Below are positions 1-8,617 of a stretch of DNA of 64,000 nt, piece after piece. The DNA is taken from contig JAFDWN010000036.1 in assembly GCA_018268465.1 (NCBI GenBank), positions 1 to 64,000 of the forward strand. The letters run 5' to 3'. The number at the start of each line of letters is the position of its first letter. Position 1 is the first letter of the stretch. The notes beneath the pieces are model-generated. The model had not been told where the DNA came from, ran no database searches, and was given only the letters and a program-made list of their open reading frames with translations. The position numbers were made by a program, and so were the translations under genes. This DNA is from Actinomycetota bacterium. GTDB taxonomy: Bacteria > Actinomycetota > Actinomycetes > Mycobacteriales > Mycobacteriaceae.

Positions 1-111
1 GGACCCGATTGTTGCCTAGAGAAAACCAATCGGTCCAGCTCAGAGGGCACTTTCCTCGTTAAGACACCCGACTACCCAACAGGGTCATCGTGGGATCGAG
101 GCTAAGTGTTT

Positions 112-123
112 TTTGGTCCATAG
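112..123. promoter_or_regulatory. Candidate operator upstream of the FCD regulator
   Basis: The 12-mer TTTGGTCCATAG lies 66 nt upstream of the regulator start at 190. The reverse complement of 3394-3405, between the permease and glutaminase genes, is TTTGGTCTATAG, which differs at one position. FCD/GntR regulators often bind sites built on TTGGTC or TGGTC half-sites. The match suggests autoregulation plus control of the divergent promoter 3.3 kb away. This is inference from motif sharing only. Confidence 0.4.
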
Positions 124-189
124 AGCGAGGCAAAAGCGGTTTTCGACCCTGCCCTGCGCTAACCTGTCTGTAACGCGGAAGGGGCCCCC

Positions 190-927
190 ATGGCGGCACA
201 CAACGGGACGGTGCTCAGCCCGGTCAGGCAGATACCGGCGCACGAACTGGTGGTCGACCAGATGCGCAGGGCCCTGGAGCTGGGTCAATTCCGTCCCGGC
301 GATCGGCTACCCACCGAGCGCGAACTCTCGGAGATGCTCGACGTCTCCCGCACCACCGTGCGCACGGCGGTCGCCGTCCTGGAACGCGAAGGATTGATCG
401 GCGTGCGCCGCGGTCGCGGCGGCGGTTTCACTGTGCTGTCCCCGGATATCGACCCGGCCCAGATGCGCCGCGAACTGCGCAACAACAAGCGCGCGATCCG
501 TGACGCCTTCGACTACCGCATCATCGTCGAGACCGGAGCGACCCGGCTGGCGGCCTCACGGCGCCGCGCAGCCCATCTGAGTTCGTTGCACAAGCTGCTC
601 AGCGGAATGGACGCCGCGCTCAGCGTGGCGATGCACGATCAGTCCGCTCAACACACCATCGAGTTCCAGACGCTGGACTCCGCCTTTCACATGGGCATCG
701 CCCAAGCAGCCGACAACGACCGCCTGCTCGACGCCGTCGCTGATGCCCGGCGCCGGATGTGGCTGCCAGTGGGAGCGATCTTCGGCCGGCTCGAGACCAA
801 CGCGAACGACTATCACGAGTCGATCTTGGCGGCCATCGAAAACCGGGAGCCCGAATTGGCCGCCACACGGATGGAAGAGCACATCAACGACACCCGCCAC
901 ACCATCGAAGCCTGGCTGAAACGGTAA
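190..927 (+). CDS. GntR-family (FadR/FCD subfamily) transcriptional regulator
   Basis: A 245-residue DNA-binding regulator. Residues about 15-80 form a winged helix-turn-helix (PTERELSEMLDVSRTTVR, then a REGLIGVRRGRGGGF wing). Residues about 95-235 are an all-helical FCD domain with the usual metal or effector His residues (LDSAFHMGI and EEHINDTRH). Members of this subfamily typically repress catabolic operons and are released by a small carboxylate ligand. It lies 4 nt from the end of the convergent SDR gene. The ATG at 190 begins the recognisable N-terminal extension, and there is no strong Shine-Dalgarno sequence before it. A shared 12-mer at 112-123 and 3394-3405 points to the permease/glutaminase promoter as a target. 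The ligand is unknown. Confidence 0.85.
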   Translation: MAAHNGTVLSPVRQIPAHELVVDQMRRALELGQFRPGDRLPTERELSEMLDVSRTTVRTAVAVLEREGLIGVRRGRGGGFTVLSPDIDPAQMRRELRNNKRAIRDAFDYRIIVETGATRLAASRRRAAHLSSLHKLLSGMDAALSVAMHDQSAQHTIEFQTLDSAFHMGIAQAADNDRLLDAVADARRRMWLPVGAIFGRLETNANDYHESILAAIENREPELAATRMEEHINDTRHTIEAWLKR

Positions 928-931
928 CCGA

Positions 932-1699
932 TCAGAGGGTTTCCGGAATTTCGGGCAGAGTCTGCCCGCCGTCGACGATCAGGGTCTGGCCCGTGACAAA
1001 CGAAGCCTGCTCGCTGGCGAAGAACATCGCCGCGGCCGCGATGTCAGCCGGGGCTCCGAGCCGGCGCTGCGGGATGCACGCGACCATCTTCGCCATGGCA
1101 TCTTCACCGAGGCCATCCAGACCTTCGGTAGCGATACTGCCCGGCAGGATCGCGTTGATGGTCACTGCGTCGCGCGCCAGTTCCAGCGCCGCCGAGCGCA
1201 CAAATCCCAATTGGGCCGCCTTGCTGGCGCCGTAATGGCTCAGGCCCGAGTATCCGGTCACTGGGCCGGTGATGGACGAGGTGACCACGACCCTGCCCCG
1301 CCCCGACAGGCGCAGGGCCGTACGGCAGGCCTGCACACTGAAAATGGTACCGGCCACGTTGGTGCCCAGGATCGAGCTCACATCGGCATCGTCGAGATCG
1401 TCGAGACTGCATTCCGGGTACACCCCTGCGTTGGCGCACAGCACTTCCAAACCGCCCAGAGCATCGACGGCTTCTGCAGCCATGCGCCGGCACGATTGAC
1501 GCGCAGAGACGTCCGCGACGATCGTGTGCACCTGATGACCAAACGCGCTCAGCCGCCGAGCCGCGAGCTCCAGTGCGGCTGGTGACCGTCCGCTGATCGC
1601 GACGGAGGCACCTGCTTGGGCAAATCCTTCGGCGATGCCCAAACCGATGCCCTGACTGCCCCCCGTGATCAGCACCCTCATCGTCGACCAGTCGGTCAC
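932..1699 (-). CDS. SDR-family NAD(P)-dependent oxidoreductase
   Basis: A classical short-chain dehydrogenase/reductase of 255 residues. It has an N-terminal cofactor motif TGGSQGIGLG, the NAG segment (LCANAGVYP), a catalytic Ser in VTSSITG, and the YGASKAA Tyr/Lys pair. The C-terminal FVTGQTLIVDGGQTLP is typical of the family. I place the start at the GTG at 1699 because GGAAG lies about 8 nt upstream. An in-frame ATG at 1729 would add ten residues with no family support. It follows the permease gene in the same direction with an 82-nt gap, so the two may be co-transcribed. The substrate cannot be read from the sequence. Membership in the FCD-regulated amino-acid locus is inferred from position. 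Confidence 0.85.
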   Translation of the reverse strand: MTDWSTMRVLITGGSQGIGLGIAEGFAQAGASVAISGRSPAALELAARRLSAFGHQVHTIVADVSARQSCRRMAAEAVDALGGLEVLCANAGVYPECSLDDLDDADVSSILGTNVAGTIFSVQACRTALRLSGRGRVVVTSSITGPVTGYSGLSHYGASKAAQLGFVRSAALELARDAVTINAILPGSIATEGLDGLGEDAMAKMVACIPQRRLGAPADIAAAAMFFASEQASFVTGQTLIVDGGQTLPEIPETL

Positions 1700-1781
1700 C
1701 GACCCGCTTCCTTTCGTCGCACACAACATGACGGGGCCGCTGCCGGGAGCGCCTCACGCACCCCCGGCGGCGACGCCCCAA

Positions 1782-3311
1782 TTACTTGATGGGTTCGTGC
1801 TCGAGCTGGTTGTCGTCGAAGATCGTCGAACCGATGCGCTCATAGAGGTCGGGGCGCGCCTTGCGCCAGTACAGCGCCAAGCCGAACGAGACCACAAGCA
1901 AACCCACGACGATGTAGGGGATCATTTTGAAGAACAACGTCCCCGACGCCGACCCAGCCGCTGCAGTGAGGTTGGAGGCCATCAGATAGATCACGTACAC
2001 CATTCCCGCGCCGCCCAGAATCGGTGCCGCGAGCGTGCGCCACCAGCTGGCGGTCTCCGGGTGTTCCTTCTTGACGTGGAAGTACACAACAGTCGCCACC
2101 GACGACATCGTTTGCACAATCAGCAAGCAGATCGTGGCCAGGATGGCCACCAGGACGAACAGCACCGCATACGGATCGGCGCCACTCACCGCGCAGATGA
2201 TCAGCACGATGCCCGCGAAAACGCTCTGCGTGAGCGACGCGATCCACGGGGATGCGTGCTTGGGATGCGCCTCCCCCAGCCGACGAGGAAGCAAGCCGTC
2301 ACGGCCGAAGGCGAACAGGTAGCGGGCTGCAGAGTTATGGATCGCCAAGGCACAGGCGAACGAACCACCTAGCACCAGCCACTCGAATACCGTCACCGCC
2401 CAATGACCCAGGTATTGCTCGGCCGGGGCGTACAGCAGGTCGAACGGCGTTGCGCCCGAAGCCAGCTCGACGGCCCTGGCTGGACCGTTGCCCACGATGA
2501 CACTCCAGGCGATGAAGGTGTAGAAGACACCGATAGAGATGACCGCGATGATGGTGGCGCGCGGAACGATGCGCTTGGGGTCCTTGGACTCCTCACCGTA
2601 GATGGCCGTCGACTCGAATCCGACCCACGACCAGAACGCCATCAGCAAACCCAATCCCACGACACCGCCAGCCACCCCATTGGTGCTCAGCGCGGTCACC
2701 GGGTTCAGCGAGGTAAAGCTCATCCCCTCAGGATGGTGAAGCAACGATGCCACCGCACTGAGTGTCAGCATTCCGATCTCAGCGACCAGCACCACGCCCA
2801 GGACCTTGGCTGCCACCGAGATGTCCCAGTGTGACAGCACGGCAATCACCACCAAGCAGACCGCGGCGTACACAATCCACGGAAGATTGATCCCGAACTG
2901 AGCGCTGAACGCCTGATTCGCGAACGCGGAGAAGATACCGATCAGACCGGCTTCCATCGTCATGTAGGTGAACATCGACAGCACACCTGCCGGAAGCCCT
3001 GGAATCTTCGACCAGCCGCGTGAGACGAAGGTGTAGAAGGCGCCCGCGGCCGTGATGTGGCGCGCCAGCGCCACAAAGCCCACGCTGAAAATCAGCAGTA
3101 CGACAGTGGCGATGATGAATCCCCCGGGAGCGCCGAGGCCGTTGCCGAAGCCCACCGCCACGGGCAGATTTCCTGTCATCGCGGTGATCGGCGCCGAGAA
3201 CGCCACCACCATGAACACCACGCCAGCCAGGCCGATCGCGCCTCGCTTGAGCGTATGTCCGCTGTCGACACCACCGGCGACTGCAGACGCCGGCACAGGT
3301 TTGACGGCCAT
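1782..3311 (-). CDS. APC-superfamily amino-acid permease
   Basis: A 509-residue integral membrane transporter of the amino acid-polyamine-organocation superfamily with about 12 hydrophobic helices. The first helix carries the conserved GAIGLAGVVFMVVAFSAPIT region, and the loop FWSWVGFESTAIYGEESKDP is diagnostic of the family. The C-terminus is a short charged tail (DNQLEHEPIK). It diverges from the glutaminase gene glsA across 194 nt packed with AGACC/GGTCT repeats. Import of an amide amino acid such as glutamine for the adjacent glutaminase is a reasonable inference, but the substrate is not determined by sequence. The ATG at 3311 has an AAAGG run upstream. Confidence 0.88.
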   Translation of the reverse strand: MAVKPVPASAVAGGVDSGHTLKRGAIGLAGVVFMVVAFSAPITAMTGNLPVAVGFGNGLGAPGGFIIATVVLLIFSVGFVALARHITAAGAFYTFVSRGWSKIPGLPAGVLSMFTYMTMEAGLIGIFSAFANQAFSAQFGINLPWIVYAAVCLVVIAVLSHWDISVAAKVLGVVLVAEIGMLTLSAVASLLHHPEGMSFTSLNPVTALSTNGVAGGVVGLGLLMAFWSWVGFESTAIYGEESKDPKRIVPRATIIAVISIGVFYTFIAWSVIVGNGPARAVELASGATPFDLLYAPAEQYLGHWAVTVFEWLVLGGSFACALAIHNSAARYLFAFGRDGLLPRRLGEAHPKHASPWIASLTQSVFAGIVLIICAVSGADPYAVLFVLVAILATICLLIVQTMSSVATVVYFHVKKEHPETASWWRTLAAPILGGAGMVYVIYLMASNLTAAAGSASGTLFFKMIPYIVVGLLVVSFGLALYWRKARPDLYERIGSTIFDDNQLEHEPIK

Positions 3312-3374
3312 GGAGCCCGCCTTTCATGGTTTGGGGGTGACCTGCATCACCGCTGGAGGCGAGCGTAGATTCTT

Positions 3375-3472
3375 AAAGACCTAAAAACAAGACCTATAGA
3401 CCAAATCTTGCCGACCGTGACATGCTATTAACAACGCGACGTAAAGGTCTAAATACCCGTTCTTTGGGTCTA
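3375..3472. promoter_or_regulatory. Operator cluster between permease and glutaminase genes
   Basis: An A/T-rich stretch within a GC-rich genome. It holds five copies of AGACC or its complement GGTCT: AGACC at 3377, 3390 and 3398, and GGTCT at 3446 and 3467. Two of them form AGACCTATAGACC at 3390-3402. The left copies face right and the right copies face left, as expected for sites serving two divergent promoters. The segment 3394-3405 reads TTTGGTCTATAG on the minus strand and matches 112-123 upstream of the FCD regulator. The likely binder is that regulator. Confidence 0.5.
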
Positions 3473-3505
3473 GCGTCGATATCCAAGTCCGACAGGAGAA
3501 ACGCC

Positions 3506-4441
3506 ATGCCGACCTGTGCAACGCAAACGGTGCGGACCGACCTGCTCTCCACTTACCTCGATGCCGCGGCAAGTAGGGGGCGCGAATCCGCCAACACCGG
3601 AATGGTGAGCACCCAGATTCCCGCGCTGGCCGCTGTGCCCGCGGACAGATTCGCCATGGCTGTCGCCACCATCGACGGCACACTCCTGCACACCGGCGAC
3701 AGCACCGATGCTTTCTCCATCCAGAGCCTGTCCAAACTGTTCGCCCTCTGCGCCCTACTGCGGCACCGGCCAGACGCATGGCTCGATGTCGGATGGGGAC
3801 CCACCAACGCCGGCTACGGCTCGGTCGCCGACCTCGAACGCACCAATGGTCGACCCGCCAACCCCTTCGTCAACTCCGGCGCCATCGTGGTCACCGACCG
3901 CCTCATCACCCACTGCGGTGGCGACGCCATCGGCGCCACCATCGAACTCCTGCAACATGCTGATCCCGATGCCGTCATCGGCTCGGATGCCACCGTCGCG
4001 CTCTCGGAGACCTTGAGCGGACACCGCAACTCAGCAATCGCTCACGTTCTGGCCGAACACGGAGTACTGCACAACCCGATCGACCACGTACTACAGCAAT
4101 ACTTCGGCCAGTGCGCCATCACGGCAGACGTCCAGACGCTGGCGCGGGCAACGCTGTTCCTCGCCGACCGGACCAGCGACACCAGGCTCCTCGACGACGC
4201 CTCAATCCGACGGGTCAACGCCGTATTGCTCACCTCCGGCATGTACGGTGCCGCAGGCGACATCGCCTACCGCATTGGTCTTCCCGCCAAGAGTGGTATC
4301 GGGGGCGGCATCCTGGCCGTCATGCCCGGCCAGGGCACCATCTGCGTATGGAGTCCGCCCCTGGACGCCGACGGGAACTCCGCCGGCGGCGTCGCCGCGG
4401 TCGAAGAGTTCGCTCGACTGGCCGGCTGGTCGGTGTTCTGA
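3506..4441 (+). CDS. glsA: Glutaminase (GlsA family)
   Basis: Hydrolyses L-glutamine to glutamate and ammonia. The 311-residue product matches the usual length of the serine-dependent beta-lactamase-like glutaminase family. The catalytic SxxK motif is at residues 74-77 (QSLSKLFAL). Downstream family motifs include NPFVNSGAI, the YFGQCAI region, and the C-terminal GIGGGILAVMPGQGTICVWSPPLD. The ATG at 3506 is chosen over an upstream in-frame ATG at 3422 because AGGAG at 3494-3498 is well spaced and the extra 28 residues have no family counterpart. It diverges from the amino-acid permease, so import and deamidation may be regulated together. No domain beyond the glutaminase fold is present. Confidence 0.93.
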   Translation: MPTCATQTVRTDLLSTYLDAAASRGRESANTGMVSTQIPALAAVPADRFAMAVATIDGTLLHTGDSTDAFSIQSLSKLFALCALLRHRPDAWLDVGWGPTNAGYGSVADLERTNGRPANPFVNSGAIVVTDRLITHCGGDAIGATIELLQHADPDAVIGSDATVALSETLSGHRNSAIAHVLAEHGVLHNPIDHVLQQYFGQCAITADVQTLARATLFLADRTSDTRLLDDASIRRVNAVLLTSGMYGAAGDIAYRIGLPAKSGIGGGILAVMPGQGTICVWSPPLDADGNSAGGVAAVEEFARLAGWSVF

Positions 4442-4927
4442 AGCCGCGGGCTGGACGGAGCATCAGCTGCCACGACATCCACGAAAAGCGGCCTCAATCG
4501 CCCCACTTCGCGCGGCAAAGAAGGTGATTGGGACCAAGTCCCCACCCCGCCACGCCCTCGGCGCAGCGAACGACCGTGAGGATCTGCGCGTCAAAGACTG
4601 GCGCAACCGCGAATCAACCGCTGTATGCGCCACGTTCGGTCGCGTTGGGGAAAGCCGATGGCATCTCGGCGAGGTGGTCGGCCAGGACGCGGGCATCAAG
4701 GATCGTCCGGATTTCGTGACACGAGTCGCCGATGCGGCCGTCCGCGTCGTCGGCGGCCGCTTCAGCGTTCATCGCAGTGAGCGTCTTTCGCCGGTCGGCC
4801 TGGTGACGGATCACACGTTCCGCTAGCCCGGGGTCTCCTGACGACGGACAGGGCACCGGCGCACAGTTCCAGGCCAGGCGCGAAATCTGCTGCGGACGCT
4901 CTGCGGACGAACACCCCCGCAAACGCG
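4442..4927. other. Gene-poor region, no confident gene
   Basis: About 490 nt between glsA and the tRNA-Tyr terminator. No reading frame here shows a recognisable domain. A minus-strand frame at 4614-4922 could encode 102 residues with a plausible amphipathic middle ([20 protein letters not shown]). It has no good ribosome-binding site and I do not recognise it. It may be the remnant of a lost gene. Confidence 0.4.
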
Positions 4928-4953
4928 TCAGGCCCCCTCGAAAGGGGGCCTGA
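4928..4953 (-). terminator. Perfect hairpin downstream of tRNA-Tyr
   Basis: An 11-bp perfect stem (TCAGGCCCCCT paired with AGGGGGCCTGA) with a CGAA tetraloop, located 6 nt beyond the 3' end of the minus-strand tRNA. No U-tract follows, which is common in mycobacterial terminators. A role in tRNA transcript termination or 3' processing is inferred from position and stem stability. Confidence 0.7.
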
Positions 4954-4959
4954 CCAGCG

Positions 4960-5042
4960 TGGCAGGTGCAGGATTCGAACCTGCGTAGGCGTTAGCCGAC
5001 GGATTTACAGTCCGCTCCCATTGGCCGCTCGGGCAACCTGCC
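4960..5042 (-). tRNA. tRNA-Tyr (anticodon GTA)
   Basis: Read on the minus strand the gene starts GGCAGGTTGCCCGAG and ends GTTCGAATCC...ACCTGCC plus discriminator A. The 7-bp acceptor stem pairs perfectly. The anticodon loop CTGTAAATC carries GTA. The extended variable arm makes this a class II tRNA, as expected for bacterial tRNA-Tyr. The length is 83 nt and CCA is not encoded. It stands alone, with a hairpin terminator just downstream and yajQ divergent on the other side. No integrase or att-like duplicate of its 3' end was found nearby. Confidence 0.95.
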
Positions 5043-5155
5043 GGGATGTCACACCTCGCCGCGGCCGGGGGGCCGGGTTTGGTGCGAATAGCAGGGTACA
5101 ACGAGGATGGTCCCAACACGAAAACGCACCAGCCCGAGGGAAGGGGACGAGTCCA

Positions 5156-5647
5156 ATGGCGGATTCATCGTTCGACGTCGTCAGCAAGGTCGACCGCCAG
5201 GAGGTCGACAACGCGCTGAACCAGGCCGCCAAGGAGCTGGCCACCCGCTTCGACTTCCGCGGCACCGACACCACCATCGCCTGGAAGGGTGAAGAGGTCA
5301 TCGAGATCGTCAGCTCCACCGAGGAGCGCGCCAAGGCCGCCGTCGACGTCTTCAAGGAGAAGCTCATTCGCCGCGACATCTCCATGAAGGCCTTCGACGC
5401 CGACGAGCCGCAGGCCAGCGGCAAGACCCACAAGGTCAGCGGCACCATCAAGCAGGGCATCACCAGCGAGCAGGCCAAGAAGATCACCAAGATCATTCGC
5501 GACGAGGGCCCCAAGGGCGTCAAGGCCCAGATCCAGGGTGACGAGATCCGCGTCAGCTCCAAGAAGCGCGACGACCTGCAGTCGGTCATCGCACTGCTCA
5601 AAGGCGCCGATCTCGACGTGGCGCTGCAGTTCGTGAACTACCGCTGA
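5156..5647 (+). CDS. yajQ: YajQ-family nucleotide-binding protein
   Basis: A 163-residue protein of the YajQ/UPF0234 family (M. tuberculosis Rv0566c position). It begins [19 protein letters not shown] and keeps the family signatures TRFDFRGTD and [20 protein letters not shown] near the C-terminus, ending in ALQFVNYR. The fold is two RRM-like modules. Family members bind nucleotides, and in some bacteria c-di-GMP. The role in mycobacteria is uncertain. The ATG at 5156 is preceded by GAGGGAAGGGG, and the 45-residue upstream extension runs through the tRNA region and is rejected. It is convergent with the MFS gene. Confidence 0.92.
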   Translation: MADSSFDVVSKVDRQEVDNALNQAAKELATRFDFRGTDTTIAWKGEEVIEIVSSTEERAKAAVDVFKEKLIRRDISMKAFDADEPQASGKTHKVSGTIKQGITSEQAKKITKIIRDEGPKGVKAQIQGDEIRVSSKKRDDLQSVIALLKGADLDVALQFVNYR

Positions 5648-5671
5648 GAGCCAAGGCATTCAGACTGGCAT

Positions 5672-6928
5672 TCAGACCCGGATCGGCACCGGGCCTGGCC
5701 GGCTGAGCCGCGATGGCCGACACACCGTCGCGGCGGCCAGGACGACGGCGGCCGCCACGCCGAACGCCACCCCTACGGCGGTCAGATCGGCGGTGGCACC
5801 GAGCAACCCGGCGGCGACGGGACGCGACCCCAGGAACCCGACGAGCCACAGCGCCATGATCCGGCCGCGGAAGTCGTCGGGAGCACGGGCCTGAACCAGG
5901 GTGCTCAACCCGGTCAGCCCCAGGGAGAAGCCGCAGCCCGACGTGGCGAAGCCGGCGAGGGCCATCGCCGGCGAGGCGCTCACACCCACCACCGCCAAAC
6001 CCGCCCCGATCGACCAGAGTCCCACGGAGGCCGTCACCGCGGATGACATCCGCGACCGCAGGGCGGCGAGCGCGACGAGCCCGACGGCCGCCCCGGCGCC
6101 GAAGGCCGCCGTGAGGGCCCCGACGAGATGAGTGCCGCCGCCGAGTTCGTCAGCCATCGCCGGCGCCAGTGTCATGGACGGGTCCGAGCCGAATCCGACG
6201 ACGGCCACCGCGACGAGCATGAGGAACAGCGGCCGGTCCGCCCACACGTAGCGCAGGCCCGCGCTCACCCGGTAGTCGACGTCCGGCCGGTGGCCCGGGG
6301 TACGGGGAAAGCGCGCGGCAACGATCAGGACGACGAACACGAGGTGAGCCACGGCACTGATGGCGAATGCCGGAGTGGGCCCCAGCCGGGCGACGAGGAA
6401 GGCCCCCATCAGCGGCCCGACCATCCTGGCGGCGGTCAACGGCACGGTGTTGAGTGCCATCGCCGTCGACAGCTCACCCGGACGCAGTAAGGTCGGCACC
6501 ACCGATTGCATCGCCGGTCCACCGATCACGAACCCGAGGCCGACGACCGTCGTCCCGGCAAGCAACGGCACCGCCACGGCGTACCCGTTCGCGTCGCCAC
6601 TTAGCGCACTCAAGACCGCCAGCGAGCCCGAGCCGGCGAAACACACCAATCTCCCGACGACGACCTGGCGCACCGCGTCTCCGCGATCGGCCAGCTTTCC
6701 GCTCAGCGGATTCAGCAGGATCTGCAGGCCGAATTGGGCGACACCGAGAAGGCCCACCATCAAGGCCGATCCGGTCGCGGCGTACATCACGATCGCTGCG
6801 ACCATACTGTGGGTCCACATCCCGAAGGTGGTCAGCAGCTTTCCCCAGAACAACGCCCCGAATGCCGGGTCGATCAACAGCTTCAGCGCCCCGCGCGGGG
6901 GCGCATCGGCGAATGTCTGCCCGGTCAC
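5672..6928 (-). CDS. MFS transporter, probable drug efflux permease
   Basis: A 418-residue major facilitator protein with about 12 hydrophobic segments. It carries the loop 2-3 type motif NPLSGKLADRGDAVRQVVVGR and a second-half counterpart around LAALRSRMSSAVTASVG. The start is the GTG at 6928, which overlaps the TGA of the upstream MarR gene (GTGA, 6925-6928), implying translational coupling. An in-frame ATG at 7006 lies inside the MarR gene and is less likely. Pairing with a MarR repressor suggests inducible export of a small toxic compound. The substrate is unknown. Confidence 0.87.
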   Translation of the reverse strand: MTGQTFADAPPRGALKLLIDPAFGALFWGKLLTTFGMWTHSMVAAIVMYAATGSALMVGLLGVAQFGLQILLNPLSGKLADRGDAVRQVVVGRLVCFAGSGSLAVLSALSGDANGYAVAVPLLAGTTVVGLGFVIGGPAMQSVVPTLLRPGELSTAMALNTVPLTAARMVGPLMGAFLVARLGPTPAFAISAVAHLVFVVLIVAARFPRTPGHRPDVDYRVSAGLRYVWADRPLFLMLVAVAVVGFGSDPSMTLAPAMADELGGGTHLVGALTAAFGAGAAVGLVALAALRSRMSSAVTASVGLWSIGAGLAVVGVSASPAMALAGFATSGCGFSLGLTGLSTLVQARAPDDFRGRIMALWLVGFLGSRPVAAGLLGATADLTAVGVAFGVAAAVVLAAATVCRPSRLSRPGPVPIRV

Positions 6929-7389
6929 GCCGGTGTGCGTCGTTCGAAGTCCACCGCGAGCCGCTCCAACAGGTTCAGCAGCAGGTCGAGTTCGGCGTCC
7001 TGCCATCCCACAACCGTCTCGGCGACCATGTCACGCCGTTGCCGGGTGATCTCGTCGAGCGCGATGCGGCCACGGTCTGTCAGCTCCAGCCGGCAGCGCC
7101 GCTGGTCACCGTCGCCGCCGGCCTTGCGCACCAGCCCCTCCCCGACGGCATTGGCCACCGCTCTGCTGGCCGTCGAATGTTCGACGGCCATCGAATCGGC
7201 GACGTCGCGAACGGAGATCGGACGACCCGTGAGCGTGCGACGCTCGATGGCGCGCATCACCCGCAGCGTGGACAACGTCGTCACGTACTCCGAGCCCGCG
7301 ATCAACTGTTTGCGCCAGCCGGGGCGCTGCTGGGCGTGGCGGATGCGCCGAAGCAGCTCGTCGAGACGGTCGAGATCCGGCGAACTCAT
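6925..7389 (-). CDS. MarR-family transcriptional regulator
   Basis: A 154-residue winged-helix repressor. The centre (residues about 50-120) carries the recognition region VRDVADSMAVEHSTASRAV followed by the RRCRLELTDRG wing typical of MarR proteins. It heads a two-gene operon with the MFS transporter. The ATG at 7389 is preceded only by A/T-rich sequence with no Shine-Dalgarno, so the transcript may be leaderless. A perfect 14-bp palindrome lies 15 nt upstream and is the probable autoregulatory operator. Longer in-frame starts reaching 7458 run through that operator and are rejected. Confidence 0.88.
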   Translation of the reverse strand: MSSPDLDRLDELLRRIRHAQQRPGWRKQLIAGSEYVTTLSTLRVMRAIERRTLTGRPISVRDVADSMAVEHSTASRAVANAVGEGLVRKAGGDGDQRRCRLELTDRGRIALDEITRQRRDMVAETVVGWQDAELDLLLNLLERLAVDFERRTPA

Positions 7390-7403
7390 AAATATATGTA
7401 TAG

Positions 7404-7417
7404 CACATATATATGTG
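7404..7417. promoter_or_regulatory. Palindromic operator of the MarR/MFS operon
   Basis: CACATATATATGTG is a perfect 14-bp palindrome in an otherwise GC-rich context, just upstream of the MarR start codon at 7389. Its size and symmetry fit a MarR dimer site. It overlaps the likely minus 10 region of a leaderless minus-strand promoter, so binding would block transcription. Confidence 0.6.
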
Positions 7418-7578
7418 TAGGTGGCCAGCCGCGGAGGACAGGGCGTTGCCGCGGGCACACGCGCCCTGGCATCAGCCCGCCGCCGACGTCCTCACCGAGA
7501 TCCTGGACCGATCCCCGGCGCGCCCCCGGTTCGTGAAGTTGCGGCGCAACAGCGGGCACCGGCCATACCCTGATCGGC

Positions 7579-8604
7579 ATGGCACCTGCACAGCGCGAAC
7601 CCAAGGTCGTCGTCCTCGGCGGAGGCTCGTGGGGCACCACCGTGGCCTCGATCTGCGCCCGCCGGGGCCCGACGTTGCAGTGGGTGCGCTCGCAGGAGAC
7701 CGCCCAGGACATCAACGAAAAGCACCGCAACACGCGTTACCTGGGCAACGAGGTCGAGCTTGCGCACACCCTGCGCGCGACCACCGATTTCGCCGAGGCC
7801 GCCAACTGTGCGGACGTCGTCGTCATGGGTGTGCCGTCACATGGGTTTCGCGGCGTCCTCAAGGAACTCGCCAGGGAACTGCGACCGTGGGTGCCGGTGG
7901 TGTCGCTGGTCAAAGGCCTCGAACAGGGCACCAACATGCGGATGAGCGAGATCGTCGACGAAGTGCTGCCCGGACATCCGGCCGGGATCCTGGCCGGACC
8001 CAACATCGCACGCGAGGTCGCCGAGGGCTACGCCGCCGCGGCCGTGCTGGCGATGCCCGACCAGCATCTCGCGGCACGACTGGCGGAGCTGTTCCGCACC
8101 AAGCGGTTTCGCACCTACACCACCGACGACGTGGTCGGGGTGGAGATCGCCGGGGCGTTGAAGAACGTGTACGCGATCGCCGTCGGAATGGGCTACTCGC
8201 TAGGCATCGGGGAGAACACCCGCGCCATGGTGATCGCCAGAGCCGTGCGGGAGATGTCGAAGATGGGTGAGGCGGTCGGGGGACACCGCGACACGTTCGC
8301 CGGTCTGGCCGGGATGGGTGACCTCATCGTCACCTGCACCAGCCAGCGCAGCCGCAACCGCCATGTCGGCGAACAACTCGGCGCGGGCAAGCCGATCGAC
8401 GAGATCATCGCGTCGATGAATCAGGTCGCCGAAGGCGTGAAAGCGTCCAGCGTCATCATGGAATTCGCCGACCGCTACGGCATCAACATGCCGATCGCCC
8501 GCGAGGTCGACGCGGTGATCAACCACGGCGCCACCGTCGAGGACGCCTACCAGGGACTCATCGCGGAGACGCCCGGCCACGAGGTGCACGGCGAGGGCTT
8601 CTGA
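7579..8604 (+). CDS. gpsA: NAD(P)-dependent glycerol-3-phosphate dehydrogenase
   Basis: Interconverts dihydroxyacetone phosphate and sn-glycerol 3-phosphate for phospholipid synthesis in the cytoplasm. The 341-residue product has the N-terminal Rossmann motif VVLGGGSWGTT (residues 11-21) and the catalytic segment GVEIAGALKNVYAIAVGMG with its conserved Lys. It also has GNTR-type substrate contacts near KHRNTRYLGN and the C-terminal GVKASSVIMEFADRY helix. Position matches M. tuberculosis gpdA1 (Rv0564c). It is convergent with a secreted protein gene 13 nt away. The upstream region 7418-7578 contains no other gene. Confidence 0.94.
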   Translation: MAPAQREPKVVVLGGGSWGTTVASICARRGPTLQWVRSQETAQDINEKHRNTRYLGNEVELAHTLRATTDFAEAANCADVVVMGVPSHGFRGVLKELARELRPWVPVVSLVKGLEQGTNMRMSEIVDEVLPGHPAGILAGPNIAREVAEGYAAAAVLAMPDQHLAARLAELFRTKRFRTYTTDDVVGVEIAGALKNVYAIAVGMGYSLGIGENTRAMVIARAVREMSKMGEAVGGHRDTFAGLAGMGDLIVTCTSQRSRNRHVGEQLGAGKPIDEIIASMNQVAEGVKASSVIMEFADRYGINMPIAREVDAVINHGATVEDAYQGLIAETPGHEVHGEGF

Positions 8605-8617
8605 CCGTCGAGCCCGG

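Noticed and set aside
4614..4922. 102-residue minus-strand frame as a gene
   Set aside because: No recognisable domain and no ribosome-binding site. Kept only as a note under the gene-poor region.
4960..5042. tRNA-Tyr as a genomic-island attachment site
   Set aside because: No integrase, direct repeat of the tRNA 3' end or foreign-looking genes are adjacent. yajQ follows as in the conserved order.
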